A stretch of 60,645 nucleotides of DNA from CAYMEK01 sp964389305. Lineage in GTDB: Bacteria; Spirochaetota; Spirochaetia; SZUA-6; DRHE01. Each line of letters starts with the position of its first letter. The stretch's first letter is position 1. The stretch is from NCBI GenBank assembly GCA_964389305.1, contig CAYMEK010000021.1, forward strand, positions 1 through 60,645, written 5' to 3'. A model generated the notes under the pieces. That model searched no databases. It saw nothing but the letters and a program-made list of their open reading frames with translations, and was not told where the DNA came from. The position numbers and the translations under genes are program-made. Positions 7,999-16,842 of this stretch are shown one piece after another.

Positions 7999-8643
7999 TC
8001 AGCGCGTGCTGAAAAACTCGATCTTGTGCTTCACCGCTTCGGCAATGGCGGCCCGTAGGCTGTCGCCGGCCAGGGTCTCGTCGTATCCCCCGGTGCCCCC
8101 GACTCCGAAGGCCGAGCCGATCGACTTCTGCGCCTCCCCCCGCCCGTAGGCCGAGTAGACGATCTGAGCAGTTTCCACGTCAATCAGCTTCAGGTCGACC
8201 TCCGCCGTGGCGGTCTGGATCTTCTGCTTGGCGATCAGCATGTCCCTGCCCTCGGTCTTGACGCCGAAATTGCTGATCACCCCGGTGATTAAATAGTCGA
8301 CTTTCAGGATCCTGCCGACTTGCGCCGAGGTGCTTGCCTCGCTTATATCGCTGAGCTGGAACTCCAGCTCCTTGAGCACCTGGTCGAGGCGATTGCGCTC
8401 CACGATGATGAAATTGCCCGAGCGGCTCAGCTCGGAAACCAGGATCTCCGCCGCCGCGTCGGACAGCCGCCGCGCCCCGTATTTGGTCTTGTTCTCGAAA
8501 TCAATGACCGCCACTCGTATCTGCTCGGGTAGGCGCTTGTACTCCTCTACGGTGGAAACGGAAGTGGAAACGCAGGCGGCTAGGACTAGGCAGGCCGGGA
8601 CAAGAACGCTCAGAACTTCTCGAAAGCCGTGTCCGCGGATCAT
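7999..8643 (-). CDS. CsgG-like lipoprotein
   Basis: A 214-residue protein with a short signal and lipobox LAAC (Cys24). The body matches the CsgG/curli-assembly family: RVAVIDFENKTKYGARRLSD, then LSRSGNFIIVERNRLDQVLKE, then VDYLITGVISNFG. Some family members form outer-membrane secretion pores; shorter ones like this one are periplasmic lipoproteins of uncertain job. The start overlaps the stop of the upstream lipoprotein gene by 4 nt (ATGA), so the two are translationally coupled. A GNA1162-like plus CsgG-like pair also occurs in Neisseria, usually with a third small lipoprotein (DUF4810) that I do not see here. Confidence 0.85.
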   Translation of the reverse strand: MIRGHGFREVLSVLVPACLVLAACVSTSVSTVEEYKRLPEQIRVAVIDFENKTKYGARRLSDAAAEILVSELSRSGNFIIVERNRLDQVLKELEFQLSDISEASTSAQVGRILKVDYLITGVISNFGVKTEGRDMLIAKQKIQTATAEVDLKLIDVETAQIVYSAYGRGEAQKSIGSAFGVGGTGGYDETLAGDSLRAAIAEAVKHKIEFFSTR

Positions 8644-9257
8644 GGCAGTGTCCTGACACTGGTGCGCACCACGGTACGGATGTGCTCGATCAGGGGGTGG
8701 CTGTCCAGGGCTTTGTCGATCAAATCGGAGGTCAGCTCCATGGCGAACTGCATGGCCACCTCCTCGGCCATCTCAAACGGGCTGATCACGAACTTCTCCT
8801 CCTTGGAGGTGCGCTCATCCTCCCACTTGAGCTCCTCCGATCCAACATCGTAGATCTTGAAATTGGCGGTAAACTTCTTGTTGAAATAGATGCCGATCAT
8901 GACCCGCTTGGCCTCCAGGACATCGCCGTAGAGGAAGGAATCGGCCCGTATCGCCTGGCCCAGCTCGGCCAGGGTGACGGTCTCCAGCTGCCCCCCCTCG
9001 GTTATGCCCAGTTCGTCCAGTTTGGCGTCCACCTCCTCGATATCCACCACCTCATAGTCATATGCGGTCAAGGTCTCGGCCATGACAACCCGGGCGAACT
9101 TCTCGACGGCCACGTCCGCAGACTCGTTCAGGAAGGGCAGGACGGCGATCCTGCCCGGCTCCCAGCCCTCCACCAGGTATTTGGCCGACACGCATCCCGA
9201 CAGAGCTATCATGATCAACGCCAGACCGACAATAGCCCATGCGGCTTTCTTTTTCAT
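8640..9257 (-). CDS. GNA1162/DUF799-like lipoprotein
   Basis: A 205-residue protein with a clear lipoprotein signal (lipobox ALSGC, Cys22). The body begins with GRIAVLPFLNESADVAVEKF and continues with a TLAELGQAIRADSFLYGDVLEAK segment, resembling the GNA1162/DUF799 family of TolB-N-like outer-membrane lipoproteins. It is the first gene of a two-gene minus-strand operon with the CsgG-like protein (4-nt overlap). The family function is unsettled; an accessory role in envelope assembly or transport is usually proposed. The family call rests on overall resemblance and gene pairing, so it is moderately sure. Confidence 0.7.
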   Translation of the reverse strand: MKKKAAWAIVGLALIMIALSGCVSAKYLVEGWEPGRIAVLPFLNESADVAVEKFARVVMAETLTAYDYEVVDIEEVDAKLDELGITEGGQLETVTLAELGQAIRADSFLYGDVLEAKRVMIGIYFNKKFTANFKIYDVGSEELKWEDERTSKEEKFVISPFEMAEEVAMQFAMELTSDLIDKALDSHPLIEHIRTVVRTSVRTLP

Positions 9258-9608
9258 ACGTCTCTCCTTGTTACCGAATTGTGCACACTTTTCCCGCCGG
9301 AGGGTCGAAAGGCTGAGTCTGTGAACACTGCAGAGGGCAAAAAGGTAGAATCAGTTCGGAAAGAGCAACCCTTTAGCTTTCGGAGCGGTCCGGGCATGGT
9401 TCCCTTTGATGATAACACGCATCCCGGCGATTCGCAAAGCCTTTTTGGGCTCCTTACCGGCAGTCAGTGGCGGCGAACCAGCTTGACGGGAACCAGGATA
9501 TTGTCTCGTAATCGCTGTTTGTGCCATGCCATTTCCCCTCCCAGCGCATTCGGTGTATCATAAATCCAGCGCGTAGGGGCAGCAAATTTTATTCCGGAGG
9601 GCAAGTCA
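9258..9608. other. Divergent intergenic region (351 nt)
   Basis: This gap separates the leftward lipoprotein operon from the rightward MBL gene and should hold both promoters, but I could not pick out a convincing promoter pair. On the minus strand around 9464-9530 a frame ends NILVPVKLVRRH before a stop. This looks like the last residues of a LacI-family regulator, possibly a gene remnant; the evidence is thin. Confidence 0.3.
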
Positions 9609-10460
9609 ATGGAAGTAAGAGTCAATAAACATGAATCGGGCTCACTTTCAACCAAGGTGTTTTTCTGTGATGAGAGCGGATTTTCAGTCGCCTCGGTGAT
9701 TGTAATGGGCGAGACAGACGCCGCTCTTATCGACACACAATGGACTTTATCAAATGGCCATCGCGTAGCAGCAGAGATACTGGAAACCGGGAAACACCTG
9801 AAAACAATCTATATATCCCATGCGCACCCTGACCACTACTTCGGACTGGGGCCTATTGTGGAGGCCTTTCCTGAAGCGAAAGTCATCGCTTTACCTGCGG
9901 TTGCAAGTACTATCAACAAGCAGATGTTCGGTAAAATCGATCACTGGAAAAAAATTATCGGGCCCACGAATGTGCCTACAAAAGCGGTCAATATCGAACC
10001 TTTTACGAAAGACTACTTTGAGCTGGAAGGACAACGCATCGAGATAATCCCTGAGATTATGGGTGATCTGAAATACAATACCGTTGTCTGGATTCCATCC
10101 ATAAAAACCCTCTATGGCAGTGATGTTCTTTTCAACCAGGCACATCCTTTTGCCTGCGAGATTACGCCTGAGGAGCGTAAGCAATGGTTGAAGGATATCG
10201 AGCGGCTGGAGAAGCTGGGGGCTGAAGTGGTCATCCCGGGCCATCAGAAGCCGGGCATGCCTTTCGACTCGTCTTGTTTTAAGTTTATGAAGGACTATCT
10301 GGTTGCTACGGAAGAAGAGCTTGTGAAAACAAAGGATACCGCTGGATTCTTTTACGCCATGGCGATGCGCTTCCCCGAGGCCAATCTCGTCTTCCTGAGT
10401 AACGAGATGAACGCTGCTGTTTTCAAGGGTGGAAGGGACTGGAACTGGCGGGACGAATAA
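9609..10460 (+). CDS. MBL-fold metallo-hydrolase
   Basis: A 283-residue metallo-beta-lactamase-fold protein. The metal-binding motif ISHAHPDHYFG places His71, His73, Asp75 and His76; a later GSDVLFNQ aspartate and VIPGHQKPG histidine complete a typical dinuclear site. The ATG is preceded by GGAGGGCAAGTCA. Enzymes of this fold hydrolyse thioesters, lactones and phosphodiesters; the substrate cannot be told here. It is followed after 21 nt by an SDR gene in the same direction and presumably acts with it. Codon usage looks somewhat more A/T-rich than in the genes to the right. Confidence 0.88.
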   Translation: MEVRVNKHESGSLSTKVFFCDESGFSVASVIVMGETDAALIDTQWTLSNGHRVAAEILETGKHLKTIYISHAHPDHYFGLGPIVEAFPEAKVIALPAVASTINKQMFGKIDHWKKIIGPTNVPTKAVNIEPFTKDYFELEGQRIEIIPEIMGDLKYNTVVWIPSIKTLYGSDVLFNQAHPFACEITPEERKQWLKDIERLEKLGAEVVIPGHQKPGMPFDSSCFKFMKDYLVATEEELVKTKDTAGFFYAMAMRFPEANLVFLSNEMNAAVFKGGRDWNWRDE

Positions 10461-10481
10461 AGGGAAGATATTAAGGAGGTC

Positions 10482-11315
10482 ATGGAGAGTATGAAGTTAA
10501 AAGGAAAAGTTGCACTTATTACAGGCGGCGGTACGGGACTGGGAGCTGATTTTGCACGCAGGTTTGTGGAAGAGGGAGCAAAGGTTTGCATTGCCGGCCG
10601 CAGGAAAGAGTTGCTTGATAAAACGGCTGCTTCGCTGCCGAAAGGCTCGGTTCTTACGTTTTCAGGAGATGTCTCAAAAGTTAAAGACGCGCAAAAAATG
10701 GTGGACACGACCATAAAGTTTGGCGGCAGGATTGACGTACTGGTAAATAACGCCGGAATCGACCCGCCGGGAAACGTCGTTGATATCCCGGTCGAGCAGT
10801 GGCAAAAAATAATCGACATAAATCTTACCGGTCCGTTCCTGCTGATGAAGGCAGCTATTCCCAATATGATAAAAAACGGCGGAGGCTCAATTATTAATAT
10901 AGCTTCTCTTGCTGCGCTTCGATGCATTCCGGCAATGCCTGCATACGTAGCCTCAAAAGCCGGACTGATCGGCTTAACCCGGCAGGCTGCCCTCGACTAC
11001 GGCCCTTCCAAGATACGCTGCAATGTTGTTTGCCCCGGTGCTGTCAGAACCGAAATGCTCGAACACGCTATGACGCCGTTATCCCAGGCGCTTAAAACTG
11101 ATATCGCCGGTACTCTACTATGGATGACCAAGTTTACACCTCTGAAACGGCCGGCAACCCCAGAAGAAATCTCAGGGATTGTTGTTTATCTGGCAGGCGA
11201 CGAGTCGTCTTTCATGACAGGCGCAGTGCTGCCGATTGACGGTGGAGCCTGTATCGTTGATCCGAATGGTTCTGCGGTCGCTAGCGCAGGAATGGGCTGG
11301 GGTGGAGGAAAATAG
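10482..11315 (+). CDS. SDR-family oxidoreductase
   Basis: A classical short-chain dehydrogenase of 277 residues. The cofactor glycine motif TGGGTGLG lies at residues 14-21, NNAG at 89-92, and the catalytic Ser142, Tyr155 and Lys159 are all present (YVASK). Acidic Asp63 in SGDVS suits the adenine pocket. It catalyses NAD(P)-dependent oxidation or reduction of an alcohol/carbonyl; the substrate is not evident. A GGAGG motif sits only 2 nt before the ATG at 10482, so Met4 at 10491 (MKLKGK) is an equally good or better start. It probably shares a transcript with the MBL gene. Confidence 0.9.
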   Translation: MESMKLKGKVALITGGGTGLGADFARRFVEEGAKVCIAGRRKELLDKTAASLPKGSVLTFSGDVSKVKDAQKMVDTTIKFGGRIDVLVNNAGIDPPGNVVDIPVEQWQKIIDINLTGPFLLMKAAIPNMIKNGGGSIINIASLAALRCIPAMPAYVASKAGLIGLTRQAALDYGPSKIRCNVVCPGAVRTEMLEHAMTPLSQALKTDIAGTLLWMTKFTPLKRPATPEEISGIVVYLAGDESSFMTGAVLPIDGGACIVDPNGSAVASAGMGWGGGK

Positions 11316-11428
11316 CGAGGAACACCGAGGACAGACCAGCGAGTCGGCCTCGTACACCGGAGTAGGTTATCTCTGCCTGCAATGAAGTGTGCAACGGGGA
11401 GAGGTAAGTCAGGATGTGTGATTCTTCC

Positions 11429-11456
11429 TTGACAATAAGTCAAAATGTGGTATGAT
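11429..11456 (+). promoter_or_regulatory. Promoter of the VOC/GntR genes with palindromic site
   Basis: TTGACA (11429-11434), 16-nt spacer, TATGAT (11451-11456) is a near-consensus sigma70 promoter 37 nt before the VOC start. The -35 box is part of a perfect inverted repeat TTGAC-AATAA-GTCAA (11429-11443), a good candidate repressor site, most simply for the GntR encoded just downstream. Confidence 0.65.
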
Positions 11457-11493
11457 AACATATAACATACGTCAAATGTCGAGGTAATGGCGC

Positions 11494-11925
11494 ATGATCC
11501 TAGGACTTGAACACGTGGCCTTGAGCGTCTCGAGTCTCGAGCGGTCCATCGCCTTCTACCGGGACCTGCTCGGGCTCAAACTGGCGCGGATTATCGAGTG
11601 CGGGGCAGACTCGCGACTGGATGAGGTCGCTGGCATGCCGGGCTGTGTGGCCCGGATTGCCCATCTTGAATCGAAGAAGGGCATGCTCGAACTGTTCGAG
11701 TACAGCCGGCCGCGCGGGGAGCCGGTTCCAGGAGGACGGCGCCGGCAGGCCGATTTGGGGCACATCCATGCGGGCTTCACCTCGAACGATGTGCGCGGAG
11801 AATACGCCCGGCTGAAAGCCAGGGGCGTGGAGTTCCTGAGCGAGCCCGTGGAGTTCCGTCCCGGAGTCTGGATCGTCTACTTCTACGGTCCGGACGGAGA
11901 GGTGGGCGAGCTGAGGCAGAGCTGA
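11494..11925 (+). CDS. VOC-superfamily (glyoxalase-like) protein
   Basis: A 143-residue single-domain vicinal-oxygen-chelate protein: LEHVALSVSSLERSIAFYRDLLGLKL at the start, HIHAGFTSNDV in the middle (metal His), and WIVYFYGPDGEVGEL with a metal-ligand Glu near the end. The family includes glyoxalase I, methylmalonyl-CoA epimerase and dioxygenases; the exact reaction is not evident. A GAGG motif lies 9 nt before the ATG. It is the first gene of a unit with the GntR regulator that starts 11 nt after its stop, and probably serves the same catabolic pathway as the AOR and E1 genes downstream. Confidence 0.85.
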   Translation: MILGLEHVALSVSSLERSIAFYRDLLGLKLARIIECGADSRLDEVAGMPGCVARIAHLESKKGMLELFEYSRPRGEPVPGGRRRQADLGHIHAGFTSNDVRGEYARLKARGVEFLSEPVEFRPGVWIVYFYGPDGEVGELRQS

Positions 11926-11936
11926 AGGATCTTGAG

Positions 11937-12704
11937 GTGGAGGAACACGCGGTACGATTTCATGGTGTTTCAAAGGAACGGACTGCGGGAGGGAAGGTGC
12001 AAGCAGATCTGCCGAACTTCAGACAGCCCAACCTGAAAAACCGGGTATATGAGCTTCTGCTGAATATGATCATCGACGGAAAGTATAAAATCGATGACAT
12101 GTTGCCGCCCGAGAGAATCCTGTGTGAGGAATTGGGAGTGAGCCGTACGGTCATCCGGGAGGCGGTCAAGTCGCTGGAGACCCGAGGGGTTCTGAAGGTG
12201 ATTCACGGCAAAGGCATTCAGGTCATACCAACCACCAGTCACGATATCTCCAGCGCCTTTATGCTGTATCTGAGGCGCCAGAAACGGGAAGTGTCGATGA
12301 ATGACCTGATCGTAGTGCGCTACACCATCGAGACGGAAATTGCCCGCCAGGCAACCCTGAACGCCAGCCAGAAGGAAATCGATGCCCTTGCGGAGATCCT
12401 GGACAACGGCGAAAAGGTGCTGGAAGACATGAACGCCTATGTCGCCTCCGATCTGGAGTTCCACCTGCACATGACCCGCATGACCCATAACATCCTGTTC
12501 ATCACCATCCTGGAGTCCTTACTCATTCCACTTCACGAGAGCTTCACCAGCACGGTTTCCGTCAAGGACAACCGGCAGAGCATCGGCGAGCATCGTGAAA
12601 TTTTCCGCTGTCTGAAAGCCCGGGATGCGGATGGAGCGAGGCACATGATGGCCAGGCATCTGAAACATGTCGAGAACATGCTCCGCAGGCGCGGCAGGGT
12701 GTAG
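11937..12704 (+). CDS. GntR/FadR-subfamily regulator (first copy)
   Basis: A 255-residue repressor with an N-terminal winged helix (residues about 30-100: PPERILCEELGVSRTVIREA) and a C-terminal FCD all-helical ligand domain with metal-binding histidines (DLEFHLHMTRM, IGEHREIF). FCD regulators usually sense carboxylates or sugar acids. The start is GTG at 11937, supported by AAGGA 7 nt upstream. It follows the VOC gene and precedes the AOR gene by about 90 nt. It is clearly different from the second GntR at 16.8 kb, so the island carries two regulators of one family. Confidence 0.9.
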   Translation: MEEHAVRFHGVSKERTAGGKVQADLPNFRQPNLKNRVYELLLNMIIDGKYKIDDMLPPERILCEELGVSRTVIREAVKSLETRGVLKVIHGKGIQVIPTTSHDISSAFMLYLRRQKREVSMNDLIVVRYTIETEIARQATLNASQKEIDALAEILDNGEKVLEDMNAYVASDLEFHLHMTRMTHNILFITILESLLIPLHESFTSTVSVKDNRQSIGEHREIFRCLKARDADGARHMMARHLKHVENMLRRRGRV

Positions 12705-12796
12705 GACGGCCTGCGGTTGCCGGACGGTCGATTGTACCGTGGCTACCGTTGCGGACATCGATGACGGTATGGCCATGAGATGCGCGTGCAGAGGAT

Positions 12797-14539
12797 ATGG
12801 AAAAAATGAACGGCTTTTTTAATCGGCTGCTGCGCATCGATCTGTCGCGGCGGCAATACCGGTACGAGGAGCTGGAAGACGACCTGCTGTCCCGCACCCT
12901 GGGCGGCAAAGGGCTGGGCATCCACCTGCTGGCCCGGGAGAACCCGCCCGGAGTGGACCCATTCTCTGAAAAGAGCCGCTTCATCATCACGGCGGGTCCC
13001 GCGGCCGGCACACGCATGTGGAGCCAGTCCCGCTTCGCCGTGTTCGCCAAGAGCCCAGCCACCGGCGGCTACGGGGAGTCCTACTGCGGCGGTTCGCTCG
13101 CACCCCGGCTGAAAGGCTGCGGCGTGGATGTCGTCATCCTGGAAGGACGGTGTTCCGATCTCACCTGGCTGTCCATCGACGAACAGGGCGCCGGCTTTCA
13201 CGAGGCGGGGGAACTGCGCGGCGCGGACACCTTCACCACGGAGGAGGCCTTGCTGCGCAGCTTGCCGTCCGGTACACGGGCCATGACGATCGGACCGGCC
13301 GGAGAAAACCGGGTGGCATTTGCCTGTATCAAGAGCGACCGCTGGCGCAGCCTGGGTCGCGGCGGCCTGGGTGCCGTCCTGGGCGCCAAGAACGTGAAAG
13401 GCATCACCTTTTCCGGTGCAAAAAAGGCTGTTGTAGCCGATGAGCAGCTTCTCAATGGGCTCATCCGCACGATTTCTCAGAAAGGCAAGGGATCGCCGAT
13501 CACCGAGACGTACCAAAAGCTGGGCACCCCCAGCCAGGTGCGGGTGACCAACGGGGCACAATGCTTTCCTACCCGATACTGGCAGTCGGGGAGCTTCGAG
13601 CAGTGGGAGAGATTATCAGCCGATTACCTGAATGAGCACTTCGAGGTCAAATCCCATGGCTGCCCCAACTGCTTCCTGCAGTGCACCAAGAAGACGCGGG
13701 TGTTGGAAGGCCGGCATCGGGGCCTGGAGCTGGAGGGACCGGAGTACGAGACCATTTATGCCCTGGGCGGCCTGAACTGCATCGACAGCCTGGAAGAGGT
13801 GGCCTGGCTGAACGATTTGTGCGACCGGCTGGGTATGGACACCATGAGCGCCGGTAATATGACGGCTTTTGCCATCGAAGCCTGCCGTCAGCGCCGGCTG
13901 GACTTTCCCATTGACTACAACCAGCCGGACCGGGCAGCAGAGCTGCTCCGGCTGATCGCCAGGAGGAAAGGTCCCGCCTCCGTCCTGGCCGACGGCATCC
14001 GTGCGGCTGCCCGCGCGCTGAACCTGGAAGGATTGGCCGTGCACGTGAAAGGGCTGGAGCCGGCCGGTTTCGACCCCCGGGTGCTCAAAGGCATGGGCCT
14101 TGCCTACGCCACCGCCGCCCGCGGCGCCTGCCACCTGCGGGGAACCTTCTACAAGGCGGAGCTTTCCGGGCAGATCGAAAAGGACCGCATTTCCGGCAAG
14201 GCCCGATTGTTCATCGACTACGAAGACAGGGCCGCCCTGTTTGACTCCCTGATCTTGTGCCGGTTTTACCGGGACTTCATCGGCTGGGACGAGCTGCCGA
14301 CCCTGATCCGGGCGCTCACCGGACTGGCCTTGGACCGGGCCGCTCTGGAGGTCCTGGCCAATCGCATCACCCAGGCCACCCGCGCCTACAACCACCAGGA
14401 GGGTATCGACGAGTCCATGGACATGCTGCCGGAGCGGCTGTTGGACGAAACCACAGCGGAGGGAGCATCTATCCGGCGGCAGGATCTGGAAACCATGATT
14501 CGCGACTACAACGCGATACGCAGGCAAAGAGATGAATAA
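12797..14539 (+). CDS. Aldehyde ferredoxin oxidoreductase family protein
   Basis: A 580-residue tungsto/molybdo-bis-pterin enzyme of the AOR family. The N-terminal domain shows LGGKGLGIHLL, and the pterin regions include RFAVFAKSPATGGYGESYCGG and SLGRGGLGAVLGAKNVK. The [4Fe-4S] ligands are visible as Cys289, Cys292, Cys296 (GCPNCFLQC) and Cys488. These cytosolic enzymes oxidise aldehydes to acids with ferredoxin, or run in reverse. The stop overlaps the start of the E1 gene by 8 nt, implying linked expression and a shared pathway. The first ATG has its ribosome binding site too close; Met4 at 12806 is an alternative start. Substrate unknown. Confidence 0.92.
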   Translation: MEKMNGFFNRLLRIDLSRRQYRYEELEDDLLSRTLGGKGLGIHLLARENPPGVDPFSEKSRFIITAGPAAGTRMWSQSRFAVFAKSPATGGYGESYCGGSLAPRLKGCGVDVVILEGRCSDLTWLSIDEQGAGFHEAGELRGADTFTTEEALLRSLPSGTRAMTIGPAGENRVAFACIKSDRWRSLGRGGLGAVLGAKNVKGITFSGAKKAVVADEQLLNGLIRTISQKGKGSPITETYQKLGTPSQVRVTNGAQCFPTRYWQSGSFEQWERLSADYLNEHFEVKSHGCPNCFLQCTKKTRVLEGRHRGLELEGPEYETIYALGGLNCIDSLEEVAWLNDLCDRLGMDTMSAGNMTAFAIEACRQRRLDFPIDYNQPDRAAELLRLIARRKGPASVLADGIRAAARALNLEGLAVHVKGLEPAGFDPRVLKGMGLAYATAARGACHLRGTFYKAELSGQIEKDRISGKARLFIDYEDRAALFDSLILCRFYRDFIGWDELPTLIRALTGLALDRAALEVLANRITQATRAYNHQEGIDESMDMLPERLLDETTAEGASIRRQDLETMIRDYNAIRRQRDE

Positions 14540-16709
14540 GAAAAAACTCCGAGTGGATTTCGACTGGCAGAAGTGGAGCTCAACCGAAGAGGACCTCCGG
14601 CGGATGGGACGCCTGCCGGCCTCGAGGATCATGTTTCAGACCTTCTTGATCAACATGTTTGAGAGCGAGCTGCTGCGTCTGAAAAACTCCGAGTGCGTGT
14701 GGGGGCCGGTGCACAGCAGCTTAGGCCAGGAGGCAGTGGCTGCCGCGGCCATGGCCGCCCTGCGCAAAAGCGACAAGATCACCGGCAGCCATCGGGCCCA
14801 TCACCAGTTTCTGGCCAAGGCTCTAAACTACGTGCTGCCGGAAAACTGGGACCCGCTTGCCCGGGAGCTGCCGAAGGCGGGCCACGAGGTGGTACGCCGG
14901 ACCATGGCCGAGATAATGGGGCTGGCTCCCGGCTACTGTGGGGGACGCGGCGGCTCCATGCACCTGCGCTATGCAGAGGCGGGTATCCTTGGCACCAATG
15001 CGATCGTCGGGGGAGGCATCCCCATTGCCACCGGGGCGGCATTCGCCGAGAAGCGCCTGGCCGCCGGCAACGTCGTGGTCTGCTTTTTCGGAGACGGAGC
15101 GGTCAACCAGGGCGCTTTCCATGAGGCGCTCAACCTGGCCGGCCTGTGGAGGCTGCCGATCATTTACTTCATTGAAAATAACGAGTTCGCCGTGGGTACC
15201 CGCTCGACGAACGCCGCGGCTGTCCGGGAGCTGTCTCTGCGGGCTGCCTCCTACAGTATGAAGGGGCTCCTCGTGCCGGGCAGCGACGTGGCTGCCGTCT
15301 ATGAAGCGGTCAAGGCTTCCGCCGACGGTATACGCCGGGGGGGGAGCCCCGTGGTGCTGGAGGTCAAGTGCTGGCGACATTACCACCACGCCGGGGACCT
15401 GCCCGGCAGCTCCTACGGATACCGCACGCGCAAGGAGGAGGAGGAACATCTTCGCTGCGATGCCTTGCACACCCTGCCCGAGGCGCTGCGATCGGCAGGC
15501 CTGGCCTCCGACGAGGACTTGCAGAGGATGCAGGCGATCGCCCGGAAGGCGGTAAGGCGCGCTGTGGAGTCCTGCATCGTGGAAACGGAGGGCCGCTGCC
15601 GGGTAAGGTCCGAGCTCTGGCCGGATTCGGGCACCGCCGGTTTGGGGATGCGCAGCGACGGCCGGGAGCTGGAAGCTCTACATTACAGCGAGCCGGAGGA
15701 TTTTCCGGAAGTCGAACCGATGAAATACTCGGACGCCATTGCTGCGGTCACAGGACGGTGGATGGAGAGGGACCCGAAGGTGGTGGCGCTCGGTGAAGAG
15801 ATCGCCAACTTCGGCGGGGGAGCCTACGGGGCTACCAGGGGTTTGCCGAACCGCTTTCCGGAGCAGGTCATCAACACACCCATCTCGGAGGCCGGCTTCA
15901 CCGGGCTGGGTCTCGGAGCGGCCATGTCCGGTTTCCCGACCATCATCGAAATCATGTTCCCGGATTTCTGCCTGGTGGCGGCAGACCAGTTGTTCAATCA
16001 AGTGGCCAAGGCCAGGCACATGTACGGCGGCGCGACGGACCTGCCCCTGGTAGTCCGTACCCGGATCGCCACGGGCAACGGCTATGGAGGCCAGCATTCC
16101 ATGGACCCCGTCGGCCTGTTCGCCCTGTTCCCGGGCTGGAGGATCGTGGCACCAGCCGACGCCTTCGACTACATCGGCCTGTTCAACACCGCCATGCGTT
16201 CATTGGACCCTGTAGTCATCCTGGAACACCACTCCCTGTACGGTCGTGAATTCCCCGTTCCGAAAGGAATCCTGGACTACTGCGTACCGTTCAGCCGGGC
16301 CCGGGTGGTGTCTGTTGGGCAGGACATCACCGTGCTCACCTATTCCTCAATGACCGGCCGGTTGTTGAACCTGCGGCAGCGGCTGCAGTCCGGTGGCGTA
16401 TCGCCGGAGATCATCGATTTGCGCACGGTGGACCTGCCCGGCATCGACTTCGAGACGATCGGCCGCTCGCTGAAAAAGACCGGTACGGTGGCAGTCGTGG
16501 AGGAGGCCGCCGGCGCTCAGGCCATCGGAGACCGGATAGCAGCGGGGATTACCGTACGCTTTTTCGACGACCTCGACGCCCCCGCCGGCTTCATCAGCTC
16601 CATGAACGTACCCAACTCGGTATCGAAGGTTCTGGAGGCGGAGGCCATACTCCAGGACGAGCAAATTGTCGAAGCCATCACGGCCATAGCCTTCCGTCAG
16701 TGGCGGTAG
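14532..16709 (+). CDS. Fused E1 alpha-beta ThDP-dependent 2-oxoacid dehydrogenase/decarboxylase
   Basis: A 725-residue fusion of the two E1 subunits of 2-oxoacid dehydrogenase complexes. Residues about 30-350 are the alpha part: GGRGGSMH, then the thiamine diphosphate motif starting GDG at 187-189 and ending IENN. Residues about 395-725 are the beta part: PMKYSDAI, GLGLGAAMSGF, then the C-terminal domain. In pyruvate, acetoin and branched-chain complexes E1 decarboxylates the 2-oxoacid and passes the acyl group to lipoyl-E2. No E2 or E3 gene is in the window. The gene instead overlaps an aldehyde ferredoxin oxidoreductase by 8 nt, suggesting a non-complex decarboxylation whose product the AOR handles (inference). 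Confidence 0.9.
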   Translation: MNKKKLRVDFDWQKWSSTEEDLRRMGRLPASRIMFQTFLINMFESELLRLKNSECVWGPVHSSLGQEAVAAAAMAALRKSDKITGSHRAHHQFLAKALNYVLPENWDPLARELPKAGHEVVRRTMAEIMGLAPGYCGGRGGSMHLRYAEAGILGTNAIVGGGIPIATGAAFAEKRLAAGNVVVCFFGDGAVNQGAFHEALNLAGLWRLPIIYFIENNEFAVGTRSTNAAAVRELSLRAASYSMKGLLVPGSDVAAVYEAVKASADGIRRGGSPVVLEVKCWRHYHHAGDLPGSSYGYRTRKEEEEHLRCDALHTLPEALRSAGLASDEDLQRMQAIARKAVRRAVESCIVETEGRCRVRSELWPDSGTAGLGMRSDGRELEALHYSEPEDFPEVEPMKYSDAIAAVTGRWMERDPKVVALGEEIANFGGGAYGATRGLPNRFPEQVINTPISEAGFTGLGLGAAMSGFPTIIEIMFPDFCLVAADQLFNQVAKARHMYGGATDLPLVVRTRIATGNGYGGQHSMDPVGLFALFPGWRIVAPADAFDYIGLFNTAMRSLDPVVILEHHSLYGREFPVPKGILDYCVPFSRARVVSVGQDITVLTYSSMTGRLLNLRQRLQSGGVSPEIIDLRTVDLPGIDFETIGRSLKKTGTVAVVEEAAGAQAIGDRIAAGITVRFFDDLDAPAGFISSMNVPNSVSKVLEAEAILQDEQIVEAITAIAFRQWR

Positions 16710-16785
16710 AGGTTGTCAGGGGGGAGCATGCGGATGCCTTTTTCACGCAGACCCACCGGTAATCTGAGTGATTAGAGCTTCAACG

Positions 16786-16803
16786 ATGTAAAACGTCATA
16801 CAT
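16786..16803. promoter_or_regulatory. Candidate GntR operator upstream of the second regulator
   Basis: An inverted repeat ATGTA..ACGT..TACAT (18 bp) 40 nt before the start codon. The left part, TGTAAAACGTC (16787-16797), recurs with one change as TGTAAGACGTC at 22693-22703 inside the TctC operon promoter. The gene may be transcribed from just before its ATG, as no ribosome binding site is visible. Confidence 0.5.
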
Positions 16804-16842
16804 TGTCTGGTCCTTTTCGTAAAAAGTTGATATTGTATTTAC

